Shown: positions 22,544 through 34,665 of the stretch, piece by piece
Layout of the letters: each line of letters opens with the position of its first letter
Position numbering within the stretch: the stretch's first letter is position 1
Notes under the pieces: model-generated
What the model saw: the letters and a program-made list of their open reading frames with translations, nothing else
What the model was told of the DNA's origin: nothing
Databases searched by the model: none
Origin: Polydactylus sextarius
Lineage: Eukaryota > Chordata > Actinopteri > Polynemidae
Length of the DNA: 64,000 nucleotides
Assembly: GCA_016801845.1 (NCBI GenBank)
Contig: CM028923.1
Coordinates: 5,133,001-5,197,000 of the forward strand
Direction: 5' to 3'
Position numbers and translations under genes: made by a program

Positions 22544-25492
22544 ATCACTGACAATAACTATAGGTGTCGCGAAAATTAAATCCAGGCTGGAATTTCACTT
22601 CGTGTCATTCTGCAGCCAAACACAACATGTTAATCTTTGGCTCGAGTTGCCGCGATGAGACGCAGCGTGTTGGAGCTTTGAAGTTCTGATTACATGTGAG
22701 ATCGTGTGTCAGAGGAAAGATGGACTTTAGCTTTAATCAAAGCGCACACGGCGTCGAATAGCGGCGGTTGTCTTGCGGAGATCTCCCCCGAGGTGGAAGT
22801 GATGGATGGATGCGAACGTGATCCATGTGAACGTGATGATAAATGTAATGAAGCGTGTTCTGTCTTAAAAAAAAAAAAAAAAGAAAAAAAAAAAGGCGTA
22901 AACACACACAGATCTTGTTGTTTAAGCTCTGAACAAGAGCCATTATCTTTCAGAAAGTCTCTGGAAACCCTGACAACAATGGATATATTCACTGTGTTTC
23001 TGTGTGGGTGTGATGTTCTCTGAAAGGTCAAAGGATCGAACTCAGCGTGATGAAATATGTGCCAGAGATTGCGTAGTATGGAGAAAGAAATTGAGAGGAT
23101 TTTATACCTCGAGAAACAAAAGCGAGGCTCTGCTGTGTGTGCTGTTTTTAGCCACGCCGGCGGCGTTGCTCCAGGGCCGGCAGCGCTGGTCACGTCGGTT
23201 CACCACTTCGTCCAGACTGAAATATCTCAGCAGTCACTGGATGGATCACTGTGACATTTTTTTTGCACAGACATTTGACAAAAACAAAACAAACAATAAA
23301 AACCCTGCAAAACTAATGACATTCCCACATCATCTTCGAGTCTATTTCAACTTTGGAGTTATCGTTTCTGACGGCGGCGATACCTCCCACTCGGAGGGAA
23401 GAACTACACAAGTGTCAACACCACGGGTGCCAACATCACTGCGAGGCCTCCGTCGTCGCCAGTTACATTGATGTAAAAATTGAATCTAAACGTGAATACA
23501 ATCACATGGATTTACATGCAGCTATGTGCTGTTGTGCTGAATCTGGTTTCACTTGTTGAGGAACTCTCTCCAAATGTGTAACACAGCAAAAGTAGCTCAA
23601 AAAATCTTATTCAAATCATGTGGCGACATCTTGGAATAATTTGTGAACACTCCCCAAGTCAGAATAAAATGCTGACGCTATTCTCATACTAGGATGCTTG
23701 AGATAATGAGATATTATCTCATCATTATAACTGTGTGGGGTAATCAGTTCGTTATACCAGGATGAGCAGATGCAGCATTTAACCCAGAACGGAGCATTGT
23801 GATGATGTCTTTTTCGAAGAGCCGCGGTTTCAACTTCACCTTCAACAGGAAACACTTCTTCAAGTTCTGTTAAGATAAATCAAAGATATGTACTTTCCAA
23901 ACCCTCCCTTTCTCCTTTGGAAGAAATGTTTCACCACTTGTTGACATCTCACTCATCAGAAAACTCTGAAAGTCATAAAAATGAATGTTTGGAAAGAAAA
24001 GCCGTTTCAGCTGGATGATATCAGAGGATGATTGGAAAGCAGCATACATCATACTTGTACATCAAACTTGATTAATCAATACATGTCCTAAATTAAACCA
24101 AATGGATAATGTGGATTTATGTGACACCAGTGGATTTGACTAAATACAACAAAAACATAGCAGATAAATGCACAAAATTCACAGAATCCAAAGGAACATG
24201 AGGCAATGTAGGAAAATTAAAAGGGAGTTTTTTTTTTTTTTTTGCATTAAGATCCAGGAAAATATAAGCAAACATTTATATTGTAAATGCTGACAACAGC
24301 GTCAGTATTATCATTCAAATCTTTATTAAGCAATCAATCTTTTTTTTTTTTTTTTTTTTTTGTACATTTTTCCGTACTAGTTCAGCAGAGTTTTGCAAGA
24401 TAAAACATTCAAACGTCAAAACGTTAAGGTCATGACCACTATTATGTAGTGTTTCTCAAAATTTTTAGAAAAAAAAACAAAATTTTGTCGTAGGATATAC
24501 CATGTTCTATTTTGTATATTTAAAATATATTTATAATAATGTTGATGATAATAATACTCATTTAAAATAAAATATATCTTTATTTTATTTATTTTCTGAT
24601 AAATTATGATTATGAAATGTTAAATATATTTTCAAAATTAATTTGAAATATGAAATTTAATCTAATCTCTTCTATATATTTTTTTTATATTTTGACATTT
24701 TGAAAAAAATTTAATTTGTAGGTGTTTTATGTATATTATAAACATATTTGTCCATATATCTAGTAGACACATGTGATAATAAAACATTCCTTCGTACGTG
24801 ATGTATTTGGCCGCGTCACGTTAAAGGGCCATATATGTCAAATATTACATTTCCATATGAGACCAAACAATGGATAAAGCAAATGTTGTCAACTGTACCA
24901 CTAGAACAGATAACTTGCATTTTAAAGGCTAAACAGCATCCGTTTGAAAACATATGGACGACCTTTATCAATCATGTTTAAAGCTTTAGATTGAACAGAT
25001 GAGGAATGATTCGTTTCGCGTGTGTGGACGTGAACAAATGAAGTTCTGTGCTTTTAAGACTTTTTCTTTTTTTTTTTTCTTTTTTGACATCGTATGAGCA
25101 CAGTTAAAAGTCGAGGCTGGTAGCGTGGCTGTAGATCTATAACTTAACAAAGAGCCATCAACAAAGACAAACTTGTTTCACGCATGAGCGGCGACTCCAC
25201 CTGACACAATATTTACACAGATGTTTCTTTTCAATCGAGAAATCTTTAATAGCAGGAACATCAGACAGAAAAGGATGCCAAGAGGTCAGAAGCCAAACTG
25301 GGAGGAGGAGCTGGATTTTCTGCATCCATGTGTTTTTTATTAGTATCTATTGTGTCTTATTGTTTTATGGGTGTGTGTCCTTGTGTACTGCAGGAGAACG
25401 TACCTCTGTCTGCGCTGGTGCAGCTCTTTGATCCGCTGCTATCGCCGAGATGTTACGCTGTCGTCGGACTCAAGAGCTTTGGAAAGCGATGA
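12753..25492 (+). CDS. mettl25: METTL25, probable SAM-dependent methyltransferase
   Basis: Twelve coding exons: 12753-12969, 14123-14305, 14522-14628, 14761-15351, 15715-15862, 18524-18618, 18888-18917, 19481-19554, 21141-21234, 21456-21530, 22001-22072, 25394-25492. All phases agree, giving 594 aa (human 603 aa). The N-terminal segment (IANAHTVEFY) precedes a Rossmann methyltransferase fold. Motif I, VIDVGSGKGYLSSF, is at residues 170-183 and YGIDSSSTNTHGAQERN follows. Residues about 205-345 are a charged, poorly conserved insertion. The fold resumes with HTCGDL (374-379), VGCCYHLL (399-406) and CGRNARMSACLA. The C-terminus carries APCIEGLILLDRLCYL and ends FGKR. Substrate and exact function are not established for this family (METTL25/RRNAD1). 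Exon 7 is a 30-base micro-exon. The start has A at -3. It is divergent from ccdc59, and its introns hold several repeats. Confidence 0.95.
16371..16405. repeat. Perfect 17-bp inverted repeat in mettl25 intron 5
   Basis: Left arm TTTAGTTATTTAGCCTC (16371-16387) is the exact reverse complement of the right arm (16389-16405), separated by one A. The surrounding intron shows no matching element boundaries. Confidence 0.9.
17786..18040. repeat. Retroposon-like fragment (ACTTTATTGATC type)
   Basis: The stretch begins with TACTTTATTGATCGTATCAGGGAAATT, split here as TACTTTATTGATC followed by GGGAAATT. This motif pair is common at an end of teleost retroposon copies. It continues into an A-rich tract with several ATACATA runs. 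I cannot name the family or delimit the copy exactly. Confidence 0.4.
18060..18284. repeat. GCTAAGCTAA-family fragment and (GTCAA)n tract
   Basis: ATGCTAAGCTAACAGCTAACGGGCTGTAGCTTCA with following GAATGGA (about 18110-18160, shown in parts: ATGCTAAGCTAACAGC, GGGCTGTAGCTTCA) resembles a very abundant teleost interspersed repeat. It is followed by about 6.4 units of GTCAA at 18253-18284. Both lie in mettl25 intron 5. Confidence 0.5.
20040..20330 (+). repeat. TTAGCATGCTAAC-type teleost dispersed repeat
   Basis: Contains TTAGCATGCTAACAACC, then CAGTCCATCCAGTAGTTGTTGA and CTCTGGGTACCATGAATGTC, parts of a repeat widely scattered in teleost genomes. It lies in mettl25 intron 8. A related copy in the opposite orientation is at 23165-23330. 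Confidence 0.5.
22395..22541. repeat. Dispersed element fragment followed by (ATT)n
   Basis: TTTCATTGCAGTAAAGTTGC and AGTCAAAGTTACAG match the second half of the block at 4503-4985. An ATT trinucleotide tract of about 11 units follows at 22508-22541. Both are in mettl25 intron 11. Confidence 0.5.
23165..23330 (-). repeat. Dispersed repeat, inverted copy of the 20.0-kb type
   Basis: GTCCAGACTGAAATATCTCA, then TCACTGGATGGATCACTGTG and GCACAGACATTT correspond to the reverse strand of the repeat at 20040-20330. The copy is diverged and interrupted by an A-rich stretch. It is in mettl25 intron 11. Confidence 0.45.
24700..24880. repeat. AT-rich dispersed repeat, copy A
   Basis: Shares CATATATCTAGTAGA, ATGTGATAAT and ACATTTCCATATG in the same order with 40470-40610. 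The block sits within a strongly AT-rich stretch (24430-24800) of mettl25 intron 11. Family not recognised. Confidence 0.5.
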
Positions 25493-26051
25493 ACTTACAT
25501 ATGTACGTGATTAAAGGGGTCATGATTATACATGATCACTGATTATACTTTAAAGTGATTGTATTGTGTTGATCAACTCCTGCCTGTTTTAATTTCATGT
25601 ATGATTTCATCTAAATTGTGTAATTTATTTACGTGGACTCACTGACAGCAACATCTTGTTTTTATACTCGGGCGTTTTTGATGAAAAACAGATTTTGAAA
25701 TATTTTTTCTATTGCTCGATCCTCGACCTTCTGCTTCGCTCAGAAGACGACTCACGAAACCACCTGGAAAAACTGTCAGTCCTGTTTGATTGAATTACGC
25801 CCATCTTAGCCTTTTGTCTTTATGTTTGAGTCACTCATGAGAAAACACTTGTTTTTTAGGACCGTCCAGGGAAGCAGGGGCATTGTGGGATTTAGGGAGA
25901 CTTGGATCACCTCTGTTGACAGGTCTGGAAACCCCATTTGTATACAATCCCAAAGCAGAGGCAGTTGGGAAAAAGATAGACAGGGCAAGGGGCGCCCTTG
26001 ATCCCCCCCTTTTTTATCTTTATGTCTGTTCGGTCCTGTCCTTGGTGATTT

Positions 26052-26057
26052 AATAAA
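26052..26057 (+). terminator. mettl25: Candidate polyadenylation signal of mettl25
   Basis: AATAAA lies about 560 bases after the mettl25 stop codon and is the first canonical hexamer on this strand. A variant ATTAAA at 25510-25515 is only 18 bases past the stop and less likely. Confidence 0.5.
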
Positions 26058-26389
26058 TCATGCTCTTTTTACACATATGAAAACAAATGTCAGAGTTTTG
26101 AGTAGACACATTAGTTTTGTTTATAGGAATCACACTGCAACTGTTGGTAAAGTGTTTATCTGGTGGTTTATTTCTGCTAGCTACATTTACCATTAAGAGA
26201 TACTATTCTAAATCCCATAAGTGGCTTAATACAGTCGGCCTAATGGGCTTACAGATACTAGCAGGGAGTCGCTTAAGTTGGTGATTTGCAACCAGTTGTG
26301 TAGATAAACAAGTAGATTAATCATTAACATTGTTAATGATAATCAAAAGATATATTATAGCTATAGATAATGAATAAATAATTGATATA

Positions 26390-27180
26390 GCCAACTAAAA
26401 CTAAAGAGTAACTGGTTCAAAATGTTAAAAGTCAAGGCTGCAGCTAAATGGATTAAACACCTTGCTAAGAAAATAGTGGACATAGAGGTTAATAGTTGAT
26501 CGGTTTGAAGCTTTGCAGAAATTGTTGAATACCAGTTAGCTGAAAGTGATGGCTAAAAGTTTAGCTAAAATATTGGATAAACAAAATTAAACAGCCAGAA
26601 GTAATAAGTCATAAATGGTACAGTTAGCTAAAATAATGGGTAACAGTAAGGGCTAACTGGTAGAAACAGCTGCAAGTAATGGATTAAAAGATCAAGTAGT
26701 TAGCTGAAACAAACGAATAAAGCTAATTAAATCAGTTTACCCAAACATAGTGGATAAACAGATTAAGAGGTGAGTAAATGGTTAACTAAAATGAACTAAT
26801 CAACTAAAAATATTGGCTAAACAAATTAAACCATTATCCAAAAGTTAAAAAAAATAAGTGGCTCAAAATAATGGCTAACAACAACAGAATCAATTGTTGT
26901 CATCAATTGTTAGCTACAATTGTTAGATATATGTTTAGCTGGGCTGCTAAATTTAATAGAAAACTCAAAAAAACTAATAACTAAAAAAAAAAAAAAAAAA
27001 TAGTGGCTAATGATCACAGCTAGCAAAAAATAACAGCTGGACAGATTAGCTAAAAGCAATAAATTAACTGTTAAAAGTAATGGATACATTTTTGAAAAAG
27101 TTAATGGGAAAATAGTCAATACAGATCAAATTTATTGAGAAATATTTAACTAAAAAGTAATAGTTGAAATAGCCTAAATA
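26390..27180. repeat. Degenerate TTAGCTAAAA/AATGGATAAACAG array, block 1
   Basis: Short phrases such as GTTAGCTAAAA, GTAATGG, ATAAACAGATTAA and CAGTTAGCT recur dozens of times in loose order. This gives an irregular, strongly diverged minisatellite-like array. The same phrases reappear at 29040-29130, 29500-29640 and 30860-31510. Confidence 0.7.
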
Positions 27181-28559
27181 GTGAAGGTTCAGATGTATTT
27201 GTATTTAAAACATGTTTTAACATCATCTGCTGTTTAATAATGAATTCATATGAACAAAGAACATGATGAGTTGTGACAACAAAGGCTTCCTGCAGTTTGT
27301 CGACAGGGCCGTGACGATATGTCATAAAAAAATGAAACTAAAACCACTGGCTGAGATGATCTCTTTCATTATGAACATTAATTCTAACAGATTGTGAAGT
27401 TTGTGTCAAACACCACCCACCGCTGAGTCGAGAACGGGCGTGGCAGCTGCGCAAGTGAACTGTTTTGATTAAAAGCTCTGTAGGAATCTCCACTTAACAA
27501 AATTATGGAGACATTATCTCAGAACAAAATGAAACCCACCGTGCAAATGCTGGCAAGAGGCGCTTCCTCTCATCACATCTTCCATTTCTGTTATTTGTTA
27601 GTGCTGCAGGAGCGGCGGTGGCGGTGGCGGCGGCGGCTCACACATCTGTAGGCCATCCGTAGGTCTGTCAACGTCGCCTCGGTGAAACCGTGTCCCACAG
27701 CTTTATTTTTAGCGTGGTTAAGACAGATGGTGAAACTCTCCGCTGTATCTGGACCATGTTTGGATCCAGCACCGTGTTTTGCACTGACATCTTGCTGCAG
27801 TGGCCAAAACCGGACTGACACGAATGCAACCAATTCAAGATGCGAAAGAAAGCTTGTTTTGGAATATTTAAACGTTGCTTGGTTTTTTTGTTTTTTTTTT
27901 TTTTTACTGCGGCCGAGTGAGTCACGTCCTGTCGACCCGAACCGTTGTTGGTGCTCGCACGCATGTTTGCGAGCGTATGTATATATATAAACACACCCTG
28001 GCACAGTCTCTTTCATGTGCCCACATTGAAGGACAAGAGAAATGACATGATAAAAGGGCTGCCTCCCACACACACAAACAAACACGCACACGCAGGAAAT
28101 AGAAATCCACGCACAAAAAAAAAAAAAAAAAAAAAAATGCAGTAGGTAGACTACAATTTCCTGACTCTGCACTTAACAGAAGACAGGAAAAAGGCTTTGC
28201 AGGATGTGATGAAGGCTTGGAGACAGAAATAGTCCGTGTGGGGAATCATGACTTTTCATTACAAGGTATCCTCAGGAATGAGACGAAGCGGAGAGGGAAG
28301 TGGAGCGGCGTGTGCGTCAAAACACTTAGGCCCTCAGCTGCCATTTCTACCGTTTCTCACGGCGGCGTTTTTTGGACGTGATACAAGTTCCTGTTAGCCG
28401 CCCTTAGATGTGAAAAATCATCTCCGATGTCAAGACAGGAAGGGAGCTCACGTTCGCATCGTGTGAACTTTCTCGACCACGACTGGAGAAATGCCATCAC
28501 TCATGAATGCGATGGAATATTGTGGCCACATATACGAAAAATAAAATGAGAGGAAGAAG

Positions 28560-29880
28560 ATTTATTTCTGTTTTGTCTGGCAAGGATAAAGTTGAGAACA
28601 ATGTCAAGAAATAATGGAAAATAAAGTTGAGAATAAAGTTGAAATGTTGAGAATAACGTCAAACATTAATGACAGGAAGAAATAGTTTTATTTTGCCACG
28701 TTAACTTTATTCTTAACAACATAGTTATAGTTGAAATGTTGAGAATAAAGTGGAAAATGTTGAGAAAATGTTAAACCCTACAATTATTGTTGAGAATAAA
28801 GTTAAGAAGAAATCAAGAATAAAGTCAACATTAAAGAGAAGATTTGGTCTTTTTTTTTTTGACACTATTTTAGGTGCTTTGACTTTAATTCTCGACATCT
28901 CAACATTAGTGTCAAGAATTTCTTAACATTTAAACTTTACTCACTGCTTTATTCTCAACATTAATGTCAGCTTTCATTTTGACGTTTTAACAAAAAATAA
29001 AAACTTCATCCTCTTGACTCTTGATCAGTGAACCCCAAATCAAAAAGTATCGGCTTGACAGTTTAAACAGTTAGCTAAAAGCCATAGATAATTCATCAGA
29101 AACAGTTAGCTTAAAGCAAGAGCTGAACAGATTGGATAAATCATGTGGACTTTATTCTCAACAGTGGTGCCGCCAGTACTTTTACAAAGGGGGTGACCAG
29201 ATGGGACCACTGAAAGTCTTGGGGTGGCACATCAAAAAGCTAAACCGAACAACACATTATTGAAGCACTCCCTCTTATCTCTCAAACAGTTACAGGAGGA
29301 CACTGCTTGGCTCATAGACTTTTCATTTGCTAGAAGAATACCATGCTTTTTGGTGAGAGGAGGACAGCAAATGTATCAGGGTGGCCAAAAGTTTAAAAAA
29401 AAGACTTTTATCTTGACATTTCAACTTTATTGTCAACAAGTCATTTTTATTCTCAACATGCTAAACAAAAAACAAAAACTTCCTTCTCTTGACTCTTGAT
29501 CAATGAACCCTAAATCCTCAGAAAATATCAGATAAACAGATTAAACAATTAGCGTAAAAGTAGTGTATAAATAGCTGGAACAGTTAGCTAAAAGTCATAG
29601 CTACACAGATTAAGTAGTTAGCTAAAACACATTTTAATTAATCATGTTGACTTTATTCTCAACAATTCCACTTAACAATCAAAGATTTTTAACAAAACTC
29701 TTCCTCCTGTTATTAATTTTGACTTTATTCTCGACATCAGTGTCGACTTTTATCTCGACATCAGTGTCGACTTTTATCTCGACATCTTTTCAGCTTTATT
29801 GTCGACAAGCTGATTTTTATTCTCGACACGCAAAACAAAAAACAAAATCTTCTTCCTCTTGACTCTGGATCAATGAATCC
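28560..29880. repeat. Degenerate GAGAATAAAGT array in both orientations
   Basis: From 28560 to about 28830 the phrase GTTGAGAATAAAGTTGA recurs on the plus strand. From about 28870 to 29010, and at 29140-29160, 29395-29520 and 29640-29880, the reverse complement ACTTTATTCTCGACA recurs. The two halves form a large, imperfect inverted arrangement, interrupted by a unit beginning GTGGTGCCGCCAGTAC at 29160 and by TTAGCTAAAA phrases. Confidence 0.7.
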
Positions 29881-30859
29881 CAAATCATCAAAGGATAAAA
29901 AATCTGGAAAAGGGGAAGTGATGTCTTTTTTATTTTCTCCCCAAGTATCAACACAGCTTGAGAACGAGGGAAAAGGAGCGTGAGAGAGAAAGACACGAGC
30001 AATCGTTTGTTAAATGTCAGGAAGCACGGCTGTGAAAAAGCCTTTTAAAGCTGTGTTACAGCTTCTACTTCTCATACACACTAACTTAATGTCTTCCATG
30101 TGAGCATAATCATCATGTTGTCCTGTTTTAATTGTCCTTAGCGCAAACTGGAATTTTCTCTGGAGGAGGAGGTGGAGGGAGGGTGCCGGGCAGACAGCCA
30201 CCACAAAGAAGGCCCTGGTTGCCATGATCATGCCAACGAACAGGCTATATTTCTCTGCCAGATGCCCTGCTTATGAGAAAGGGGATTTTGGCTGGACGTT
30301 TGATTTGGCAACATCCTGCTTGTTTTTGATTAAAATCGCTGTTACCACCTCGGGGGTCGTGGGGGTATTTATTCTCTTAAAGAGACACGTGGACAAAAAT
30401 GTATTTTACACCTGTCAGAGCGGGAGGTGCAGAGTGCAAACGGTTTGTCAAGAAACGTAAACGTTTCAGTCTGTCACCCCCCCCCACCACCACCACCACC
30501 ACTGTCGAAACACTTGACTGACTGAGGACAAATGCTGTTTTCAATGTGAGACCCTGTCATGTATTTTCAATAACACGACTTGTCCCTCTGATTCATATTT
30601 TCCATTAATCTTGCCCATTCTGTTGTAATGTTATCCAGATTAATATCAAATTAGATCAATCTAAAACATCTGCCAAACAGCCAGAGCAAACTAGAAACAT
30701 TGTTATGTGTGGCTCATAGAAAGTACAACCACTCCGGCCTCTAATTTCATTGGAAAACAAATGTGATGCTTTATCTTGTAGTATATTATGTAATTAAAAG
30801 TAACCACAACTGCTTTGGTCTGGTCACTGTATTCAAACAGTCTGAAATATTCCTAACTT

Positions 30860-31510
30860 TGATAGACATCTTACTAAAAGTAATAGATACATGGTTAAAA
30901 CTGCTAAAAAATAACAGATTAAACAGCCAAAAGTAATGGATGACCAGGTTAAGTAGTTAACAGATGAATCATTGAAACAGTTTGCCAAAAGTAAGGAATA
31001 AATAGCTGAAACATCTAGACAAAGGTTGGCTGATAGCTAAAAAAACAAATGAGTAAATAGCTGAAACGATTTGCTAGAAGTCAGAGCTAAACATTAAATA
31101 GTTAACCAAACGCATTGGATAAATCATGGAAACAGTTAGCTAAAGGTAATGTATAAATAGCTGAAACTGTTAGGCTAAAGGTCATAGCTAAACAATTAAA
31201 TAGTTAGCTAAATGCTATGGATAAATCATTTACACGGTTAGCTAAAGGTCTTAGCTAAACACATTGGACAAACCATTGAAACAGTTAGCTAAAGTAATGG
31301 ATAAACAGATTTAACAGTTAGTTAGTTCAACAATAAGTAAACAGAATGAACAGCTAGCTGGCTAAAAGAAATGGATAAACGGTTGAGACAGCTAAAAAGT
31401 AAATGGCCAAGTAACCTAAGTAGCTGGGTAAAATCAGTTGAGAAATACTTCACCAACGAGTAATGGATAAACAATAGAAATTTGTCATATAAACAGCCTA
31501 AACAATGATA
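30860..31510. repeat. Degenerate TTAGCTAAAA/AATGGATAAACAG array, block 2
   Basis: The same repeat language as 26390-27180 (ACAGTTAGCTAAAGGTAATG, ATAAATAGCTGAAAC, TAGCTAAACA) continues for about 650 bases. A 1.3-kb GAGAATAAAGT array and about 1 kb of unique sequence separate the two blocks. Confidence 0.7.
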
Positions 31511-32924
31511 GTTGAGTTTGACTGAAGATCTCCGGTGAGCCTCTCACAATCCCAACACACTGTAAAACACATTTCCTGTCACAGTACATGCAGCGAGTTG
31601 GTGCAAACTGCAATGTTTAATGGATGTGACAGAGGAAAACCGAGGTGGAAAACAGCTCAGATTATGAATTTATATATATAAAGTTTTCCTGTCATGTACA
31701 ATAAGCTGCTGACTGTGTTTTAAAGACTTTGCTTGATGTGAGAAAAATGCTTTGACTTGTATAAATTGGATTTATTTCACAGTAGCGTTGTTGATGCTAA
31801 CTGAAGAAGCATACAGTTTGAGTAGAAAAGCTTCTAAGGTAATTTAATCAGTCAAGTTTACCATCTCTCCACATTTATTCTCTTCTCAGCAGGGAAACTT
31901 CAGACTCCAAAACACATCAACTTTATTATACATCGTAATGGGATATCGTGACTTTCTTTATGGTTAAATATCTCGTATCTCGTGATGTTTTATTTTGACT
32001 CTTTTTTTGCTTTATTTAATTTTCTTTGAAACAATACAGAGCACTGACCTTTTAAACCACTGCTCAAACCCTTTTACAGTGCACTGTTAATGTGGTTAAA
32101 CAAAGATTGTAAAATAACAAACTCTCATTAAACTTATCCACCTAAAAACAAAGCCAAACCCAAACCCAAATAATTTCCCAGACCTTTATATATTTCTGAT
32201 CCTCCTGGGCAGAATCAGAAGGTGACACCCATGTGGATGTTACACAAACTAGGGCGGATTTGATTTGATCTGGCTGCTGATTTTTAGTTGCAGAGCTTCG
32301 ATGTTGATATTAATACCATCAGTGTGCTATTTTTATTTATGTGAAGGCAGCGCCCAAGCTGACCCCAGTGGCCCTCCAGCTGTGATTATCTGTTTCCTGT
32401 GTGATGTTTATCTGCTGGGGTTGAAGAGGCAGCATTTCCGCAGTAAATAGGGCGGGGAAATTACCATTACTCGCTTCGTACGGATTAAAAAGGAAAGGAA
32501 ATCTCTTAATAACAGTCTCAATGGAAATGTACGCGGTTGTTAAAGCTTGTTCTGTTAGACATTTTCGTCTTGTTTTTTTGTGATTGTGATGTGTGAATTC
32601 TAAATATCTTGTAATCTGTTAAAAAATACAATTTGAACCACAGCATTAGATAATTGTGCAAACACTTGATGTGTAATGATGCTTAAACATTTTATTTTAC
32701 GCAGGAAAACAGACTTGAAGCGTAAAAAAAATGCTTCAGGGGTGTAAAAGGAGAAAAACGTGAGCTGTTACATGGCTTGTGTACAAAATTTGGAGAACAT
32801 CTGTTTCGACATACATGAATGAAATGCATCTGAATACTCAACTTTTTGTGGAAATGGTGTTACCAATAACTGCTCGGGGCATTCAGGGGTCAAGTATCTG
32901 AGAGTGACGCAAAATGAAAATATA

Positions 32925-33960
32925 CTTCCCAGCTGTTGATGAGAAGATTGATACAATTCTCATAGCTCTCCAACACTATAACCAGCAGCTAGTTAGCTTA
33001 GCACAAACATTAGCCATTTACTGGTGTAAGCTGTAAACATCTTGCTACTTACATCCTTTACTTATTGACTTGCATATTTGCTATGCTACTACTTGTCACT
33101 TGACTGTCAAGTCATGGGGAATTTCGTATTTACGTATTTTACCTTTTTACCACCATAGCATGTTTACTATGCTGCTCCTGTTATCTAGCTACAACAACAG
33201 CCCTTGAATTGAGACACAGCTGACAACCACCAGTTAGTTAGCTTAGCTTAGCGTACAAGCTGTTTGCGGTTGTAAGCTGCTAATGGAGAATTTCCTGTTT
33301 ATGTCCTTTACATATTTAACTCCCTAGCATATTTGCCAAGCTACTACTGTTATCTAGCTACAACAACAGCCCTCAAATTGAGAAACAGCTGACAACTAGC
33401 AGCTAGTTAGCTTAGCTTAGCATAAAGCCCTGCCATTAACAGCTGCAAGCTGTGTCCCAGTTTGAAGGCTGTGTACTTCAGAAGATGTGGTCTACAAAGG
33501 CATGAAGGCCGAGCTAATGATCCCTAAATGTGGCAGACGGAAAATTTCCTTTGTTAGCATATTTATGTTACACGCTACTTCTGTCTCTTAGCTGCAACAA
33601 CAGCCCTCAAAGCCACCTAGTTAGCTTAGCTGGGCATAAAAACTAACCACTTACAATTGTAAGCTGTGTCCCTATTTGATGGCTGTATACTTCAGAGGAT
33701 GTGGTCTACAGAGGCATGAAGGCCGAGAAGGCCGAGCCAGATGATTAGCAGCAACAACAGCAGTGTCTAAAAGTTAAGAGAAAGAACCCACCACATATTA
33801 CAAATTGCAGATAAAAGATAATTCAGTACATGAATTAAAAGAGTATTCCTACACTCATACATAATCTGCATGCTATGAATCTTGGGATAGTTAGCTTGTT
33901 AGCTTAGCTTATCCTAAAAACTACCTGTTTCCAGTTTAAGCTAAGCCAACTGGCTGCTTT
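32925..33960. repeat. Cluster of AGTTAGCTTAGC repeats, about 170-bp units
   Basis: AGTTAGCTTAGCTTAGC-type motifs occur near 32990, 33236, 33402, 33615 and 33895. The phrase GCTACAACAACAGCCCT occurs near 33188, 33356 and 33592. The central copies repeat as units of roughly 170-240 bp. The motif GTCTACAAAGGCATGAAGGC at about 33490 recurs near 33705, so a second element is mixed in. This looks like local duplication of nested teleost repeats. Confidence 0.65.
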
Positions 33961-34665
33961 TATCCCGTGCTGAAGGCGTCAGCAGAGAAAAGTTTGGACT
34001 AAATTCAAGTAAAAATATGCAAACATTAAACTCTGTTGATGTGCAAAACAAAATGTGGTTTAAATGAGGAAACCCACGTGCATTGCAAATGACTGTCACT
34101 TCCCCAAACAAGACAAACCAAATAGGAAACTAACGAAGAAAAAATACAGTTGTCAAATGTGTGACAAATATTTTGACACACGGACAAACACGAACAAACA
34201 CGGACACGCATTCCTGGTGTTTTCTCCTACATTTAGAACTGAAAAAAGAGAATGTTTTTATTTGGGATTGTTACCTGTTTACACCTAAAGATTAATTTTG
34301 CTTCTCTACGGTGGGGACGCAGCAGGTAATCAGTCAGAGGAGGTAAACACGTCGTTTGCTGTAATGTGTTTGTTTTGCCCTAGGCCTGTTTATACTACAG
34401 GAATATTTCTCCTGCTTTTCTTTAGCTAATCCCTTAATCACTTGTGCCGGCTGTGGAAGACAGAGTGAACCCTTGTCCCTCGAGGGGCCAGAGTGACGGC
34501 ACAGCGTTCGTCTTGTAGGCTTTGTGGCGTTAGTTTGGGTGTAGCCTTGTGTTGTGACAATGTGGAAAATCTAACAAGCGTGAGGCCATATTTGAGGTTG
34601 TCTTAAAGATAAACGGTCAAAAACAAGACAAAGTTTCTTCTTACAAGCAAAACACAGACTGATGA

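Noticed and set aside
22690..23193. 167-codon minus-strand frame in mettl25 intron 11
   Set aside because: It crosses a poly-A tract and an interspersed repeat fragment; no domain or conservation is visible.
27591..28172. 193-codon minus-strand open frame
   Set aside because: It runs through a 24-base poly-A tract, CA and GGC repeats, has no splice context and resembles no family.
32925..33960. Regularly spaced repeats considered as a CRISPR-like array
   Set aside because: Units are 170-240 bp, diverged, and lie in an animal genome with no cas genes; they are teleost interspersed repeats.
34064..34288. Zinc-finger-like peptide (YSCQMCDKYFDTRT)
   Set aside because: The two cysteines fit C2H2 spacing, but the histidines are H-x-H instead of H-x3-5-H, and the segment comes from an ACACGGACAAACACG-type tandem stretch. 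Treated as chance.
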